Assembly: GCF_001577835.2 (NCBI RefSeq)
Contig: NC_029547.1
Span: 58,866,112-58,930,111, forward strand
Direction: 5' to 3'
DNA from: Coturnix japonica
Lineage: Eukaryota > Chordata > Aves > Galliformes > Phasianidae
DNA length: 64,000 nucleotides
The position numbers were made by a program, and so were the translations under genes. The notes beneath the pieces are model-generated. The model was not told the origin of the DNA, searched no databases, and saw only the letters and a list, made by a program, of their open reading frames with translations. Below, piece after piece: positions 28,201 to 43,200 of this stretch. The stretch's first letter is position 1. Each line of letters starts with the position of its first letter.

Positions 28201-31200
28201 GACTGAAAATCCATTCTCATTTTTGAACAGACAACAGTAAATATTTTTGTATGGCATGCATGTATGTGTATCAGTGTTTATACATTTAGCAACTACACGC
28301 ATTTACTAGGTATCACCTACTGAAAATAATTCTGGAGAAAGTAAGAAAGTATATTCTGTGGTCTGGGGGTACACAGCAATGCAATTCAAGCCTTTCTATA
28401 CTGACAGAGAATCAGAATGGCTTCATCCTTTCCTTTTTGTCCTGTTCTAAGACTAACATTTTTCATCTTGCTGTCTCTTCTGCATAGGCAGAAAGGCTTT
28501 AAATACCTTTCATGGAAGCGAATGCAATGTAGAGAATTCTCATTCAGCAAAACTTTGCTTCACAAAACAGACTTGATATCTTTTCTCACATCTTCCTTCT
28601 TACAGTGGTGTTGCATGAAATTATGTCCTATAGACACAAGAAAATATTTTTAATGAAGAAGTGTATGAACATGAAATTTGGAGAGGTGGCGTGTCTTTAA
28701 AAGTAGTTTTGTAAAAATCAACCAGTTTTAAAATTCGACAGATAATGTCACTAAACTTGACATTTCTATGTCTTCTCTTATGTTCTTCTTAGTATTTTGA
28801 TTACAGAGCCCTCTAAGGAATACCTGGACTGTTTGGTATGGCAATCAGAAAAGTACTGGGATAATGTGAGCTCTCTTTTGCTTGTTGGTAAGGAGATACT
28901 GAACTTCTAATTGATGTAGAACATTTCCACACACATGGAGAAGATGCAGTGGGAAAGATAATGTCATAATACAAAGTATGTCTTTTGAGCCTCTGGGGCT
29001 CACCCTGTCGATGTAACTCTCTGGTTTGGATAACCTGACTTTTTAAAAGTAGAAGTAAACATAAACAATATGGCAACAAAGCATTTAGTATGCCATGTAT
29101 CCTACTGTGGAGATAATTTGAATGAAGAGTTTCACTTCACAACAAAATGTTCTGTTCAATACTACTAACTGTATTAAAGAAGTGAGGCAATTTGAACTTA
29201 ATAATAAAATCTGTTGAAATAACTCTATTTTGGATGCTATTTTACCTAAAGTAATGTTTATCAAGCAGTAGAAAAATACTGAAAGTGGAAAATAATATTT
29301 CTTAACTTGACAAGAGCTGAATTCATGTTATGAATAAAAACAAAACAAAACAAAAAAAAAAACAAAACAAAAACTGCAGGTGATTTCTGACAGCACCAGA
29401 ACACTCATTACTAGTAACTGCTTTGCTTTTATGTGTCATAATGAACACTGGCTTACAAACAAAATTAAAACCAAGGAATATGTGTACTACTACTACACAC
29501 AGGCCATGAGTATCTGGTATTTTTCATTTCCAGTGTGATATTCTGCTTATTTTCATTTCTAAATCATTAACATTATATGTTGATTTCTGTTTTTGTAGAT
29601 TATTGGAGCTTTAAACTTGAATATCGACACCATTCTCTCACAGAACTGAGGACGATGCTTTCAATTGACGTAGAAACACCAGTGATTATCTCTCTGGAGA
29701 AGGACTGGTGGCTTCCTATGGGATTAGATGTGGTCTGTGTTGAAACTTTGGAGCAATTAAAGGGAGATTCCAGTAATACAAACAGTTTGCTTTCTACAGA
29801 GGTAGAAGCATTCACAAAATTTTCTATATATCAGTTAGAAAGTAAGTATCTTCTAAGATAAAATAAATCAGTGGTAAAAAGGCAAAGATTTATACAGAGA
29901 AAGATAAAGAAAGGGATGTTTACGTACTTCCAACAAGGACAGAAATTTTAAAAAATTGTTTTCAAGAACAAAGTGTTTTGTAACACTATGAAACAGAAAT
30001 GCTGCTGTAGTTAGGACATACTTTCAGATAGTTAAAACATCTTGCAGTAACAAAAATGTTTAAATATACGAAGTTATATTTTCTAAAAGTATGAAGATGA
30101 AGTGTAACCTCTGTCAACCAAAGTACTTTTAAATTAAATGGTTTCACACATTGCAGCCCACTGCTTGAGCAAGTGTACTCTTTGTTGGGTAAAAAAAACA
30201 GGTGCTGGAATGTGCCCAAAGAAGGAAAGGGCCTGGAGCACAAGTCTTTGAGGAGTGGCTGAGGGAACTGGAATTATTCAGCTGGGAGAATAGGAGGCTC
30301 AGGGGTGACCTTGTTGCTCTCTACAGTTCTCTGAAAGGAGGTTGTAGCAAGGTGCCCAGGCCAAAAGAAGCGTGGCCAGCAGGGTGAGAAAGGTGATCCT
30401 GTCTCTTTGTTCTGCACCAGAGAGACCTCATCTGGAGTACTACATCTAGATAAGGGAGTCCTCAGTACAGGAGAAACATGGACCTGCTGGAGTGTATCCA
30501 GAGGAGGACCAAGGAAATGATCCAAGGGATGGAACACTTCTCCTATGAGGACAGGCTGAGAGAGCTGGGGCTGTTCATCTGGGATAAGAGAGAGATCCGG
30601 GGAGACCTTATAGTGACTTTTGAGTACATAAAGAGCAGCTATAAGAAAGAAGGAGACAGGCACTTGAGTAGGGTCTGTTGTGATAGAACAAGAGGAAATG
30701 TTTTCAGAATGAAGAGATTTAGATTGGATATAGGGGAGAAGTTTTCCCAGTCAAATGTGTTGCTATCCCACTTAGAAACCTAACAGCAGGAAGCATCACT
30801 TTTGAAAACTGATAACAAAACAGTAGCATTGAATTGAACGTTTTGACTGAAGAGTAGTCAGTACAGTTTTTCTAAAATTAAATTCTAGGGATCTGGGAAG
30901 ACAAGAAAGAAGAAATAAAAAAATGCTTTAAATCTGAAGGAATTTACTTTAACTCGGATCAACTTAAAAAACAAAAAGTTCTGTGTTACAGCAGAGAAAT
31001 CAATTATTTATTTTTTTTTTAGGATGGCCTGAAGAGAAGAATTCCGTGTCAGATCAGGAATTGCTTTCCGGTGAAAGACATCAGATGGACAAAGTAACTG
31101 ATCTTTGCATGCCACCTCAGAACAAGATGCAGCACTTTGGCCTGCCTATAAATGCTGCATCTTCTCTCAAAATAGACAGAATAAATACATCTCTGGAAAG

Positions 31201-34200
31201 TGCTGCAGGAGGAAATGCACAGAAGAGTAAGATAGAAGAGCCACTTTATTTCTTAAACCAAGAAGAGAAGACAAACATATCACTTGGGTCTGTCAGCTGT
31301 AGAGATGTGCCTTTTAAACAACACAGGTTTTCTGAGGGCCAGAAACTCGCATCATTCACACTGGATTCAAAATGGGATAATGATGATTCTGATCTGAACA
31401 ACTTTATAATGCTAAGGTGTAAACAGACGATCACTCAAAGTCAGGGAAAAAATGGTGTAGATAGTCCTGGAAAAGGTATGTTAATCACTTTATTCTGCTG
31501 TTATTCCATTTTCAGTACTGCTTTCTAGTGTCGGTGGATGCCATGGATGCTGGTAGTTCATGTTTGTAGAATTCTGGGGGGAAAATGTCAGTTCAGTGGT
31601 AACATTTTTAAGATCTTTAATGTCATTAAATGTTCATCTATGGTTCTTGACCTCATTTTTTCTTTAGATTTCATTGGGTGTTTTTTGTTTGTTCTAGGGC
31701 TTGGGGGAGTTGTTTGTTTGTTTATTGTTTTGTTGTTGTTTGGTTGGTTTTTAGTGTAATATGCATGAGTTTGTTCCTGTTCTGAAGACTGACTTTAAAC
31801 TGTACTTACTCCAGAAGAACTGAATATCAGGCAGCACTTATTTACTGTGCAGGTGCCAGATCTAGCACAGACTGCCTAGATCCTGCGGTGTTTCCTCCAT
31901 GAAGATCCCCAAAGTGGCCTGGATGTGGTCCTAGGCATACTGCTCTGGGCCTTCCTGCTGGAACAGGGATTAGGACAGACACAGAGGTCCCTGCCTATCG
32001 CAGCCATGCTGAGATTCTCTTTATTCTGTATATAAGTTATTTTTAGTAATATAGAGCAAATTAATTCTGGGTGAAATTCATCTTTTGCAGTTTCTGGTAG
32101 ACATCCTAACCTCCCCCCTTCCTCTGACCCCCACTCCCTCAACCCTCCAAAAAAAAAAAAAACAACAAAAAACCCACCCAACTTCATGGCCTGATTGAGC
32201 AGCAATCTCACTTTTAAAACTATTAGAGCAAGTTATCAGAAGTGTAGCCTTATGCCACCATCTAGCGAATTCTGACTACAACTGCATCTTCTAAGATCAA
32301 TAAAAATGTTTTGAAAGGCAAGCAGTCAATTCTACACTTCCAAGCAGGGCGCAGTAAGCTTGTGAAAGGGCTATTCCTCCTTTGTTTATCTTGTTTAGCT
32401 TACTTTTTATAGATTCCACTTTACATAATATTTAGTTTAAAAAATATACAAGAGAAAAGAAGTAAAAGCTATTTGTTGATCCAAGTTTAACACCCACCTA
32501 GCTCTTTAAAACAAGGGGGCTTTTAGACTTAATTAGAAATTTAGGCGTTTTTGAATTATATTTTTATCTCTATTTGGCCGGTTTGTTTTTTTGAGTTAAC
32601 TGAAGTTCTTAACTGAAAATAATTGGCGGTGTTTAGGAGACAACCAGTCAGAACCCATGTCTGAAATAAGAGATAGCACTGACAAAGGAAGCTTTGTGGA
32701 CAGTAGTGTATGGAGGTCTTGCATCAGTGTTTATAAAGAACAAAGCAAAAAAATCTTTAAAATACTAGTAACTTGCAATAGATAGCTGTAAGATAGGAAG
32801 AAAATGTTATCTTTGGTAAACAATTGTTCAAAGAAAATCTTTCTTCTGTCATTTGCTGTTTCCATGTTCTCTCTAGGTTGCTTATGTTATCTAATCCTTT
32901 CCACTCGTACTTGCTCATTATCTAGCATCTTCACTCACACTGACTGAGAACTTGTTAGTGCCTCACTTCCTAGGAAATGCAGCCTGATTCTGCCATGTCT
33001 TGGTCTGTCTCAATGCTTTTTTCAGTAGTATGAGACCACGGAAAGAAAGCTGTTTGTGGAAAGAAAACACTGTATGTGTCGTACAAGCTACTTAATTTGA
33101 AAAGCTTTTATTGCATGTAAAGTCATTTACAAAATGATTTTCTTCATTGAGAGGGTTTTGTTATGTTTGTATCAAAATGTTTATCCCTGATTTAATGACT
33201 CAGTGCTACAGCCTGAAGAACTACATTTACCTGTGCACAAAGAGGACAGTTCTGTTTGTGAGCCTGCAAGAACAGAGAAAAAAGAGCAAGAGAATGACAG
33301 CAGTGTCATAGTCAAAATTCAAGCATCAGGTATACTGATTTTTGATGTACTTTATAGGGCTGTAGATACATAGCACAGTAGCATATTATCATTTTATATT
33401 AAAAACTGCCAGTCAAACAGATATGGTAATTATTAAGCTTACTATCATCCTTGTGACTGATGACATTCAAAAGAGATGGGCGTTTGTATGCATTGGTGTG
33501 AGAACAGGCTATGTAACTATGTTTTAGCACTAAGACAAATGCCATGCAAACAAAAAAATACATGTTTTTAGTTATGTCTGACCCAAGTCAGCTGACACGA
33601 AATCTCTTCAGGTTAATCAGTATTCTCAAATTATGAATGCGAATTTTTCCACAGAGTAAATGAGAGAATAGGTGGCAGGATGGATTAGCAATGAAAATGT
33701 CTTTAATGAAGTCCAGTTCAACAAACTAACCATGCTACCTCCACATAATAGCAGTTTTCTCTGTGTTTATCTAATACATAACTGAGCCTTACTCAGTGCT
33801 GCTGTATTTTTTCTTTAAGTCAAAGAATGTGCACTGAGAACTACAGTTCTGCCATACAGTAGGAGCTGTAGATAGAAACCATTCCTGGTAGATAAATATT
33901 AAAAAGATACTTATCCAAGATATTTTACAGCCTCAATCTAAACATATACAAAGCATGCCCAACTCCATTACAGTCCTTGAAATGTAGTTTTTCATTGTGC
34001 TTCAACAAACCCAAGTGCAAGATGCTGCACCTGGATTGGGGCAATCCAAAACAATTTCACAGATTTGGGGATGAAAGGATTGAGATCAGCCCTGCAAAGA
34101 ATCTCTCACATGAAGAAAGACTGAGGGTGCTGAATTTTTTCTGTTTGAAGGAGAGAAGGCTCAGACGAGACCTCATTGTGGTCTTCCAGTATTTAAAGGG

Positions 34201-37200
34201 TGCTTATAAGGAAGAAAGAGACATCTGCAGGCACACGCAGTGATAGAACAAGGGATAATAGTTCTAAACAGTTCTTTGATTTATATTAAATATTAAGAGT
34301 AAATTCCTTTCTTGGAAGGTGATGAAGCTATGGATGCTTTGCTATGGACATGATAGTAATTTTTGTTTAGAATGTTTAATGAATTCTTTTTTAATTGTTA
34401 GGAAGTAATACCCTGACCAAATAAACCTAGGTCATCAGCTAGCCGAATTACATAATTTGTATAGGTCAGCTTAATATACTTTGGAAAGTAATAGTAAATT
34501 CTTGGAAGAGAAGAATCACTGAGCTCTCAACAAGTTCTTAACAAGATCAACTCAACTATTATGACGAGCATATTAAGATAATGGGTATTAAAGTATTTCA
34601 CTCTATTTCCTGTGGAAAAGTTCATTCCTTTGAGCTCACTTAGCATTCATCAGCTCTATCAAGGATTCTAATTGCAAAAATTTGGCTATGACTTAGAAGG
34701 AATTATAAAACAGCCACCTAGAAGCTATTTAGGACTATTAGTTTTAGTTTGAAAATATAAAAGCACTAAGAGATCAATTTCTTTGACTTTGCTAGCCAAA
34801 GATACCAGAAGTTGAATGCTAAGGAAGAAGTTGAAGTTATCATAACAAATGAAATTGTCAGCTAAGTCTAAGCTTAGGCTACAGAATAAACAAAGATAAT
34901 TAAACAATGGAGTAATATTTCAAACTTAGTGGAAGTCATAAAATCCTAACTATTCATCATGTATTTGGGTCTCTTTATGAGATGGATGAAATAATACAGT
35001 TGCCTGCTGTGAGGAGTAGCTTAATTCTATGACCCAGCAGGATCTATAGTGAGCACTTGTTTTTTCTGTTAATGTTGTAGCTTTGTGTTCTGAGTATTAT
35101 CATCTGGTACATGATGCCAAACTTTACTACTGTGTTTTCTTTTATTCAGAAAGCCAATGCCAGGCATACTGCCTGCTGAAGGAAGCAGCCACTTCTGCTT
35201 TAAAAGACTTGAGAAGTCTGGGTGTACTTGCTTCTGTAAGTTGGAGCTTTGACAGCATTAAGTTTGATCACACAAGATTTTTCCTAAAGCAACAGGAGAA
35301 GATGATATGTGATCATTTTAAAGAAGGTATGTTTTTAAAAAGTCTGTGTTTCATCTGCAGCACTAATATATGTATATATGGTGACACACAGCTCAACGTA
35401 TCCATTAAGTAACAAAGTTTCAGCAATTTGTCTTGTATGGTTTTATTTCTAGAATAATATTTCCTACTTTTTTAGCCTTACACTTATTAACTTAAATACT
35501 GTAACACAAGAAGTATTCTAATTGAACTTCATTTTAAAATATTTTAGATATGATTAAAGAATGTTGCTTCAATATCAAACTGTTAAAATCATTTGTTTTG
35601 TTTTAGAAATTTTAAGGTGAAAAGCTGTCTACATATTTTTGTCATTTGTTTTGGTAGCTGTTTTGTTTTTTTTACATCTACATGACTACAGAGAAAATAA
35701 ATGAATAATGCTAAGCTTACTTTAGAAATCAGAAGGAAGAAAATCATATTGATTTCATTTCTTTCTAACTTCACTTCTGGTATGTGCAAACTCTGAAGAA
35801 CCAGGAAAAGAAAAATAATAATAATAATAATTAATCTGTGACAAAAATCTTCATGCTACAGATATGAGAGGGATGGCAAAATTCACAGCAAAATACGGAC
35901 TGTTTGAGGAAGATACAGAAAGCTTTTGAACATTCAGAATTTTTGTTTTTTGTTTGTTCATTTTTTGTTCTGTTTTTACTTTTACTGCTCATACCTGTAG
36001 AATAATAGAGCAAGCTGTCTACTGCCTGACGAGTCTGCATTTTATGTCACAAGCTCTGTGACAAATTTCAGCTGTTCAAATGTTATTACTTTCTGGGTTT
36101 CATGTATCTTTCTCAGAATGAAAGAAGTGACAATGAAATTGCAAATGAGCAAGAAGATGAACAGAAATTATTTTAGTGGTCTCTGCGAGATGACACCCTG
36201 TGATCAATAGGACTACTATATTAAAAGTATGATCAGTAGAGTTCTGTTAATTTGAGGGATCTTCAAAAAGAGAAGCAGTCCGCTTCACCCATACATGAGG
36301 GAGAAACTGACCACCCATGTCAGTGAACTGCAGAAAGGATAATATTTCTGAGAAGAGTATACAAAAACATGCTGTTGACTTGTCAGATGAGGCAGTAGTA
36401 TGAACAAAAGACAGGAAATTTATAAGTTTCTGTGTCTGTTTGAAAATTGTCTTACCAAAATCATTAAGACAGTGTCAATTTAACATCAGACTTGGAGGAA
36501 CTGTTATCCTATCCTCCAGCAAACACCATCTATGCCTACACAGCTTTCAGAAATGCTTCCCCATATATTCCCCATGCTTGCTGTGGATCAGATAACATGA
36601 GAAAGTTAGGCCTTTTACTTCTTGAACAGTCTTTCAAGTTTATATTTATTTAACTGTTTTAAGGAAAATTCTGAGATGCTGAGCTCTTGTAAATTGCTTG
36701 CATATTTATTGTGTAATTTCTGAAATGTTATGTGAACAAAACCTGTCTACTCTTTGTAAAGGTAAAGTAGACGAGAAAGAGATCATGCTGTTCAGACATG
36801 CTGCTTTGGTGCATCTGCTGGTGACATGTCGAGACCTTCTGTTAACATGTGGCTTGGACACAGCGCTAGGTCTGTTTTTGTGAGTGAACAATGATACATA
36901 AAATCTGCATGGTTTTTTGGTGTGGTTTTGTGGTTTTGTTTTTGTTTTTGTTTTGTTATTCTGCAGGTTTTCATGTCTGTAAACTGTGTAAGCTGACAAC
37001 CAGTAAGCATCCTGCGTAGTTTCCATGTCATTTTGTAATTTTCTTCTCCCTTTACTTGCTTATTTCTGTTCCATTATTAGATATGAATGACTGTACTTCG
37101 GTACTACATGGGCTCAGTTCCTGAATAATATTCCACTGTTTGTGTTACTATGTGGATGCGAGCATCTACATACATAATGTGTTTACTTCTTTCCAAATGA

Positions 37201-40200
37201 CAAGCCTTAATTGGAATCTCTGTATTGAAACAGGGGAACATGCAAAAGTGACAGGTTCTTTGTTGCACACAATTCACATTCTGAAATGGAACAGTTTCCA
37301 TTTAAATAGTCTTAGGTTCATTGAAAATGAGGTACTTAAAAGCAAGGCCATTTCAAACAAAATCTTAAGTCTAACAAACACATGATAAGGCTGGGGTTTT
37401 GAATTTACCTTCCAGATCTCAGTACTGGACTCACAATGACCATTTTGTGTTTCTCTGCTATTATTCTAATCAGATTTGGGATCTGAAAAATTCATTATAA
37501 GCTAATTTTATGCCTGAAGTCACAATGCCATGCTTCTCAAGTTCCCATTGTACTGTGATTTTTCAGAAAGATCTACCAGAGTAGATAAATTAATGGCTTT
37601 TTGGATGCCTTAAGATCAGGTTCCCTAAGTGTTTGTAGGAGAGAAAAAGGCATTGAGTTTCAAGCTACAGTTTTTCCCAGTTATCCCATCATGTAGAATG
37701 TTCCTTCAAAGATGATGTAAAATGGAAAACATCTGCCCTAAACTGAACTGTTGGAAAAATAATCAATTTGTATTTGCCTATTCATTTCTTAGCAATAAAA
37801 AAATGGGGAGAAAAATAGAGAATGAACAAATGAGTTCTAAAAAGGTTTGTTTTCTGTTGATATTGTAGTAGAAAGTAAGAGGATGGGAGGGAAAGAGAAG
37901 TTTCTCCCTGTACAGCTGATCAACACTTGTGCGTCCTTATCCCAGCAGTACCTGCCACAAGATACTGCACATGTACAAAGGATATTAGAAAACTGAGTTC
38001 TGCATAGGCCCTGTAGTTCTCACTTAATGTTATAACCTTGTGCAGTGATGTGTGATTCACCACATAAGTGTCTTAGATCTATTTTTTCTTTGTGCATTTT
38101 TTTATACCCCTGCCATTGCTCACCATTTGTATAAAAGACATCACATAGGACAAGTAAAGATTTAAGCAGTGGAACTTCTTTAGTGTAAACCATGCAAACC
38201 AATTAAATATAACAAAGTTTCAAAACATTAAGTTCTGTAACTCTAGCTGGAATCATAGTATTACAGGAGGTATAGCAATTTTTAAAATGGCAGTTATATA
38301 CAAGCTAGTAATAGCAGAATTCTTCCTTATTGTTCACCCAGTTCAGCTTTTTTGAGCAAGCTACCCTCACATATTTTAGTGTACATGTATATTAGGCACC
38401 CAAATATTAACAAATGTCTTTTGTCTCTGCAATTACTTTTTTTGTTGTTGTTGTTTTGTCAGCAGGATATTTGTCTAAAGCAAAGGATATCTATAAAAAC
38501 ATCTTAGAATCCTGTTTGAATAATATCTGGAGGCAGTTGAAGATTGTACAGTACAGCAGCCAGAAAAAACACGAATCCAGTCCCAAACAAACAGAGCTTC
38601 GGTGTCGAATGTTAAATTGGATGCAAACTTATGCTGAGGAGCACAGTGTTAAGGTTAGCAATATAAATAGTCTCTCTAAGCAAATGAAATTGGTCTAAAA
38701 TATATTAATATTGTAAAACCATCTTTAAATGAGAAATGGCATCTGTTAAATATGGAAAATCACAGAATCATAGAATGGCTTAGACTGGAATGGACCATAA
38801 AGATCATCCCATTCCAAATCCTTGCTATAGGCAGGGTTGCTATCTACTACGTCAGTCTGCTCAGGGCTCCAACTAATCTGTCCTTGAATGCCTTTGGGAT
38901 GAGGCATCCATAGCTTCTCTGGGAAATGTGTTGCAGTGTCTCAACCCCATTGGATTAAGGAATTACTTCCTAGTATCCACTCTAAATGTTCTCTCATTTA
39001 ATTTGAAGCCACGTCCCTTTGTTCATTTTCTGCCCCTGTAAGAAGTTGGCCTCCCTCCTACTTTTATACTCTGCTCAAGAACTGAAAGGTTGTAACAAGG
39101 CCTCCCCAGAGTCTTCTCTTCTCCAAGCTGAGCAAGCCTAGCTTCTTAAATCTTTCTTCATAGGAGAGGTGCTCCAGCCCTCTGACCATCTTTCTGGCCC
39201 TCATCTGGACTTTGTATCCTTGTGCTGGCAGCCCCAGACTTAGGCTCAGTATTCAGGGTGGGAAAATGAGGGCAAAACAGAAAGGGTCAATCACCTCCTC
39301 ACCCTATCTTGATGCAGCCTAGGATAAATTTGGCCTTCTGGGCTTCTAGCACGAACTGCTGGCTCATGTACAGCCCTTCATCCACCAGAACTTCCAAGTG
39401 GTTCTCTACAGGACTCCATATGGGTTGCCTCAACACAACTGCAACATCATGCACTTGGCCTTGTTGAATGTCTTTAGGTTCATTTTGGTCTACTTCTCAA
39501 GCTTCTCCAGATCACTTTGAATGGCATATCTTATTGTGTCAACTGCTCCACTCAGCTCACTGTTGTCAGCAAGTTTGCTGAAGATACACTCAAGGCCTTA
39601 ATGCCTCCAGGGATGGGGCATCCACAGCTTCTCCAGAAAGCCTGGGACAGGGCCTCAGCTTCATTGCCCTCACATTGAAGAATTTCTTTCAAATATCTTA
39701 TCTAAATTTACCTTCCTTCAATTTAAAGCCATTCCCCCTAGTCCTGTTTCCACAGTCCCTAATAAATAGTCTCTCCACATCTTTCCTGTAGGCCCCTTCA
39801 GCTGCTCTCAATGCACTTATTGCCCAACCTGCGCTTGACTGGCTTGTGGGGTTGCCTCCACCATAGGTGTGCTAAGTCAAGTACAATAAGCTGTTCTATT
39901 GAAATTTAAGTTGGATATGAAGCACCTTAAACAAAATATTATTGATCGTTTTGATGCTCATCTTTCAGCAGTACCTGTACGTCGATTTCAGCATCATTTT
40001 CTTATTCTTGATTATTATGCATTTTGCTTTCTGTTACTAAGATCATACTGTACTGGGAGACATATGACAACGTTATTATCTTAATATCAGTTCACTGAAA
40101 ATTTTGTCTTTCTTATGAACTCCACTAGATGCAGTTTTTAACATTTTGAAATATAACTGAGTTTTGACTTGCCAGTTTGACTTAAATTTGTGTCTGCAGA

Positions 40201-43200
40201 ATTTTAGAGCATATGCAATTTTATTCACAATTACAAGATCATTCATGCTTCACTGACATTCAGTGACAGGTCTCAGTCAAACAGAAGAGAAAAAAGTATT
40301 CTAGCTTTAATGCAAAGTGGAAGTTGTATTACATAAACCATTTCCTACTCTGTCCTTTCACATCAGCATCTGTTAGTACAGTATGAAACATGATAATCTA
40401 CTTATCCTTTAATGAGCCAAAGTTACTATTAATGGTAACAGAGTAAGTTATTAACAAAATAGAGGAAACAAATCTGAAATTAATTTCTGATCTTTCTGTT
40501 TCATTTTGTTTCATTTCTACTCACGACTATGTAGAAAACCACTAAAAACGTAATCTAGCTCACAACAGGATGCAGTGAGTTTGCTGTTCAATTATGAAGT
40601 TAAAAAACAGATCTGCATTTTAAGTTACAGATGTTCAAAACAATTTTGAAAGGAACCACGGGGTTATCAGATGGCTGTTCTCTTCATTACTAAGGGGAAA
40701 TTTGTCTTTTTTAAGGTTGTCAGGTAGAAGGATGTCCAGAAGTTATTTTCTACGAAGGTCTAATAGAGTTTTGACATTTATGTATATAATCTCCTTGTGC
40801 CTTTAGGTCTTAGAGTTAGACATGTTATGTGCCTTCTTAAAAATCTTGTATTGTTTGTGCCATGAAAAGTAAATATAAAATTTCCTACCAGTTCAGATAT
40901 CATCCTGTCAGAAGCTGAAGGTCTGGTGTAAGTCCTGTATGTGTGTACACATTCTTATTTAAATGTTTTGATTATTTAATTGAAATACAAAATCCATTTG
41001 TACCATTCAAAATTATGGATAAGGTAAACACATTTTTCAGTAGTGTCCAGTGTGTGGTTATTTGCTGAATTCTAAACTTTTCAGCATTTCTACCTTCACC
41101 AATGCTTAGTGACTATCAAATGTAATGTGGCTTTAGAAGTAACACTTCAAAGCACTTTATTTACAGCCTGGAAAATCTTTCTAATTAGTATGGTAGAATG
41201 TTGTGCCTTCCTCCAGTACATCACCACCTTAATTCTAAACAACTTCAGTTTAAGTTTTGCCTCCATAGGGATAACATCTCTAATGTGACAATAATCATCT
41301 GTCCAGTGCAACGGTAATAATGTAGCATAATGTCTTAGTATCATTAAAAATCATTTTAACTTTTGATTTAAAAATTCAGATTTCAGACTTCTATTAGAAG
41401 AGGCCTGTCCATAAAACTGAATTACTGTATTGGCATCTTTTAGTGTGTACTTTTTCAAATATTGTAATAATATTTGCATGTACTTGTGATTATGGAAAAT
41501 TTTGATATTTCCATTTTTGCCACCTGCTTAGTCAATATTTTTTTTTCTTTTTCTTTTTTTCTTTTTTCCCCCTTTTTTTCCCCAAAGGAGAAAGAAAGAT
41601 ATTAAGTAGACTGAAAGGAATGTTTTGTGGTTTGTTTTTACTTCTTTATCTTGTCTCCTTCCAGATACTAATCATAATAAGAATGGACTCTGAAAGAGAA
41701 AAAGCGGCTCTCATTCACACTGTATCTAGAGTAGAAGGTAAATAATTATTTTAATCCATTTTTGAAAGGACAAGTTTGTGTATTCTGTTCTTAGTTACTT
41801 TCCTCTTTAAGTGCTTTTTCGGATGTCTCTCATCCTTCTCTTCACTGGGGCATGTCTATGTACATTACTCACATTTTTCTGTTTCCAGACTCTTCTATAA
41901 ACCTTCCTTTCCCACCCCCTCCCCCCCTCCCAGTTTAGGGTATAATGTCTTATTACAAAAAAAGAGTTCATGTGTCAAGTCAAAAATGTAATCAACAGAA
42001 CATGAAGTATGTGCGGCACCCATTGCATAATATTATTGTATCAGTTGATCAGATTATCTATTTATGGTTGGTTGTAGGTCAGAAGTATTCCTCCCTGCAT
42101 GTCAATTTTAAGGATAATTTAGAAGTCTTAAGTAAGCTTTCTAAAATAGGACTTTAAATGAGTATTTTGGTGTAGGTCATGTCATTCTTTCACCCCTTGT
42201 TGCCGACCTTGTTTGTTAATTGGCTAAATACATGAGCATCATCAATAACAAACTATTACAACCAAGAAAAATATATGGATTTCCTCTCTTCCGGCCTCAC
42301 TGATGAAGCAACACCTGTTGTCCTTTTACTTTTGTGTAATCATTATACAAGCTTTTTAAACATAGGAGATTCATTTGGTAGAAAAGACGTACGTTTCAGA
42401 AGGATTGATATTTGAGACGGCACTTATGTATAGATAAAGCCTCTGATTCTTCTCATGTTGTTTTTTAAAACTTACTTTTGTGAGTTTTTACTTAATTGTT
42501 AACAAGATCATGTCTTGTACCATTCTTGTGCTTATTAAAATAAAGTTGAATTTCTTTTGTTCTTCAAAAAAAAAAAAAGACAGCTTATCTTTCTGAGTAT
42601 TTTAAAGGAGGGAGACATTTACAATGTTTTTACTAACTATAATAATGTTTACTGTTAAGTGCTTGATTTGTTTTCACTTAAGACTTAATTTCAAACACAA
42701 GCCAATCCAGCTGACTTAAACTTTACAAAAGAGGCCTTCATGTTACATAAGTAAGAACTTTCCTAGCTGCATCTTCCAGTTATGTTTGCAAAACTTAAAG
42801 CACACAGGAAGCATACAGGTATTTAAAACTTGATGGCAAAAAGTGCTTCATTCTGTATTAGCTTTGTACCAGCAGAACACAATTTATTTGATTAAGATTT
42901 TAATAATTTTTATGCAGGTTTAAAAGCTATTGATTTGAATTCTGAGAAAAAAGAAAACATTCTGGGTTATAAAGATATCATCAGCAAGTAAGTTAAAATC
43001 TAGATTCTAAAAAACATAGCCAGAAGTCCTTCCTCATGGCTTTCTTCAGTAAAACTTTTGTTCATTATCACTGTAGTATCTTGTTCTGGATAAATTTTCA
43101 GAATATGTATCTACAGCTTCTTTCTGAGAGGAGAAAATTTTGTTTGATCTCCAGCAAAAATGTTTAGTTACAAGGCTCGGAGGAATTCCCCTTGCAATTG

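Noticed and set aside
28793-28868. Earlier donor (aat|gtgagc) for SHOC1 exon 10
   Set aside because: It would break the phase with exon 11. The gtaagg donor at 28,888 keeps it.
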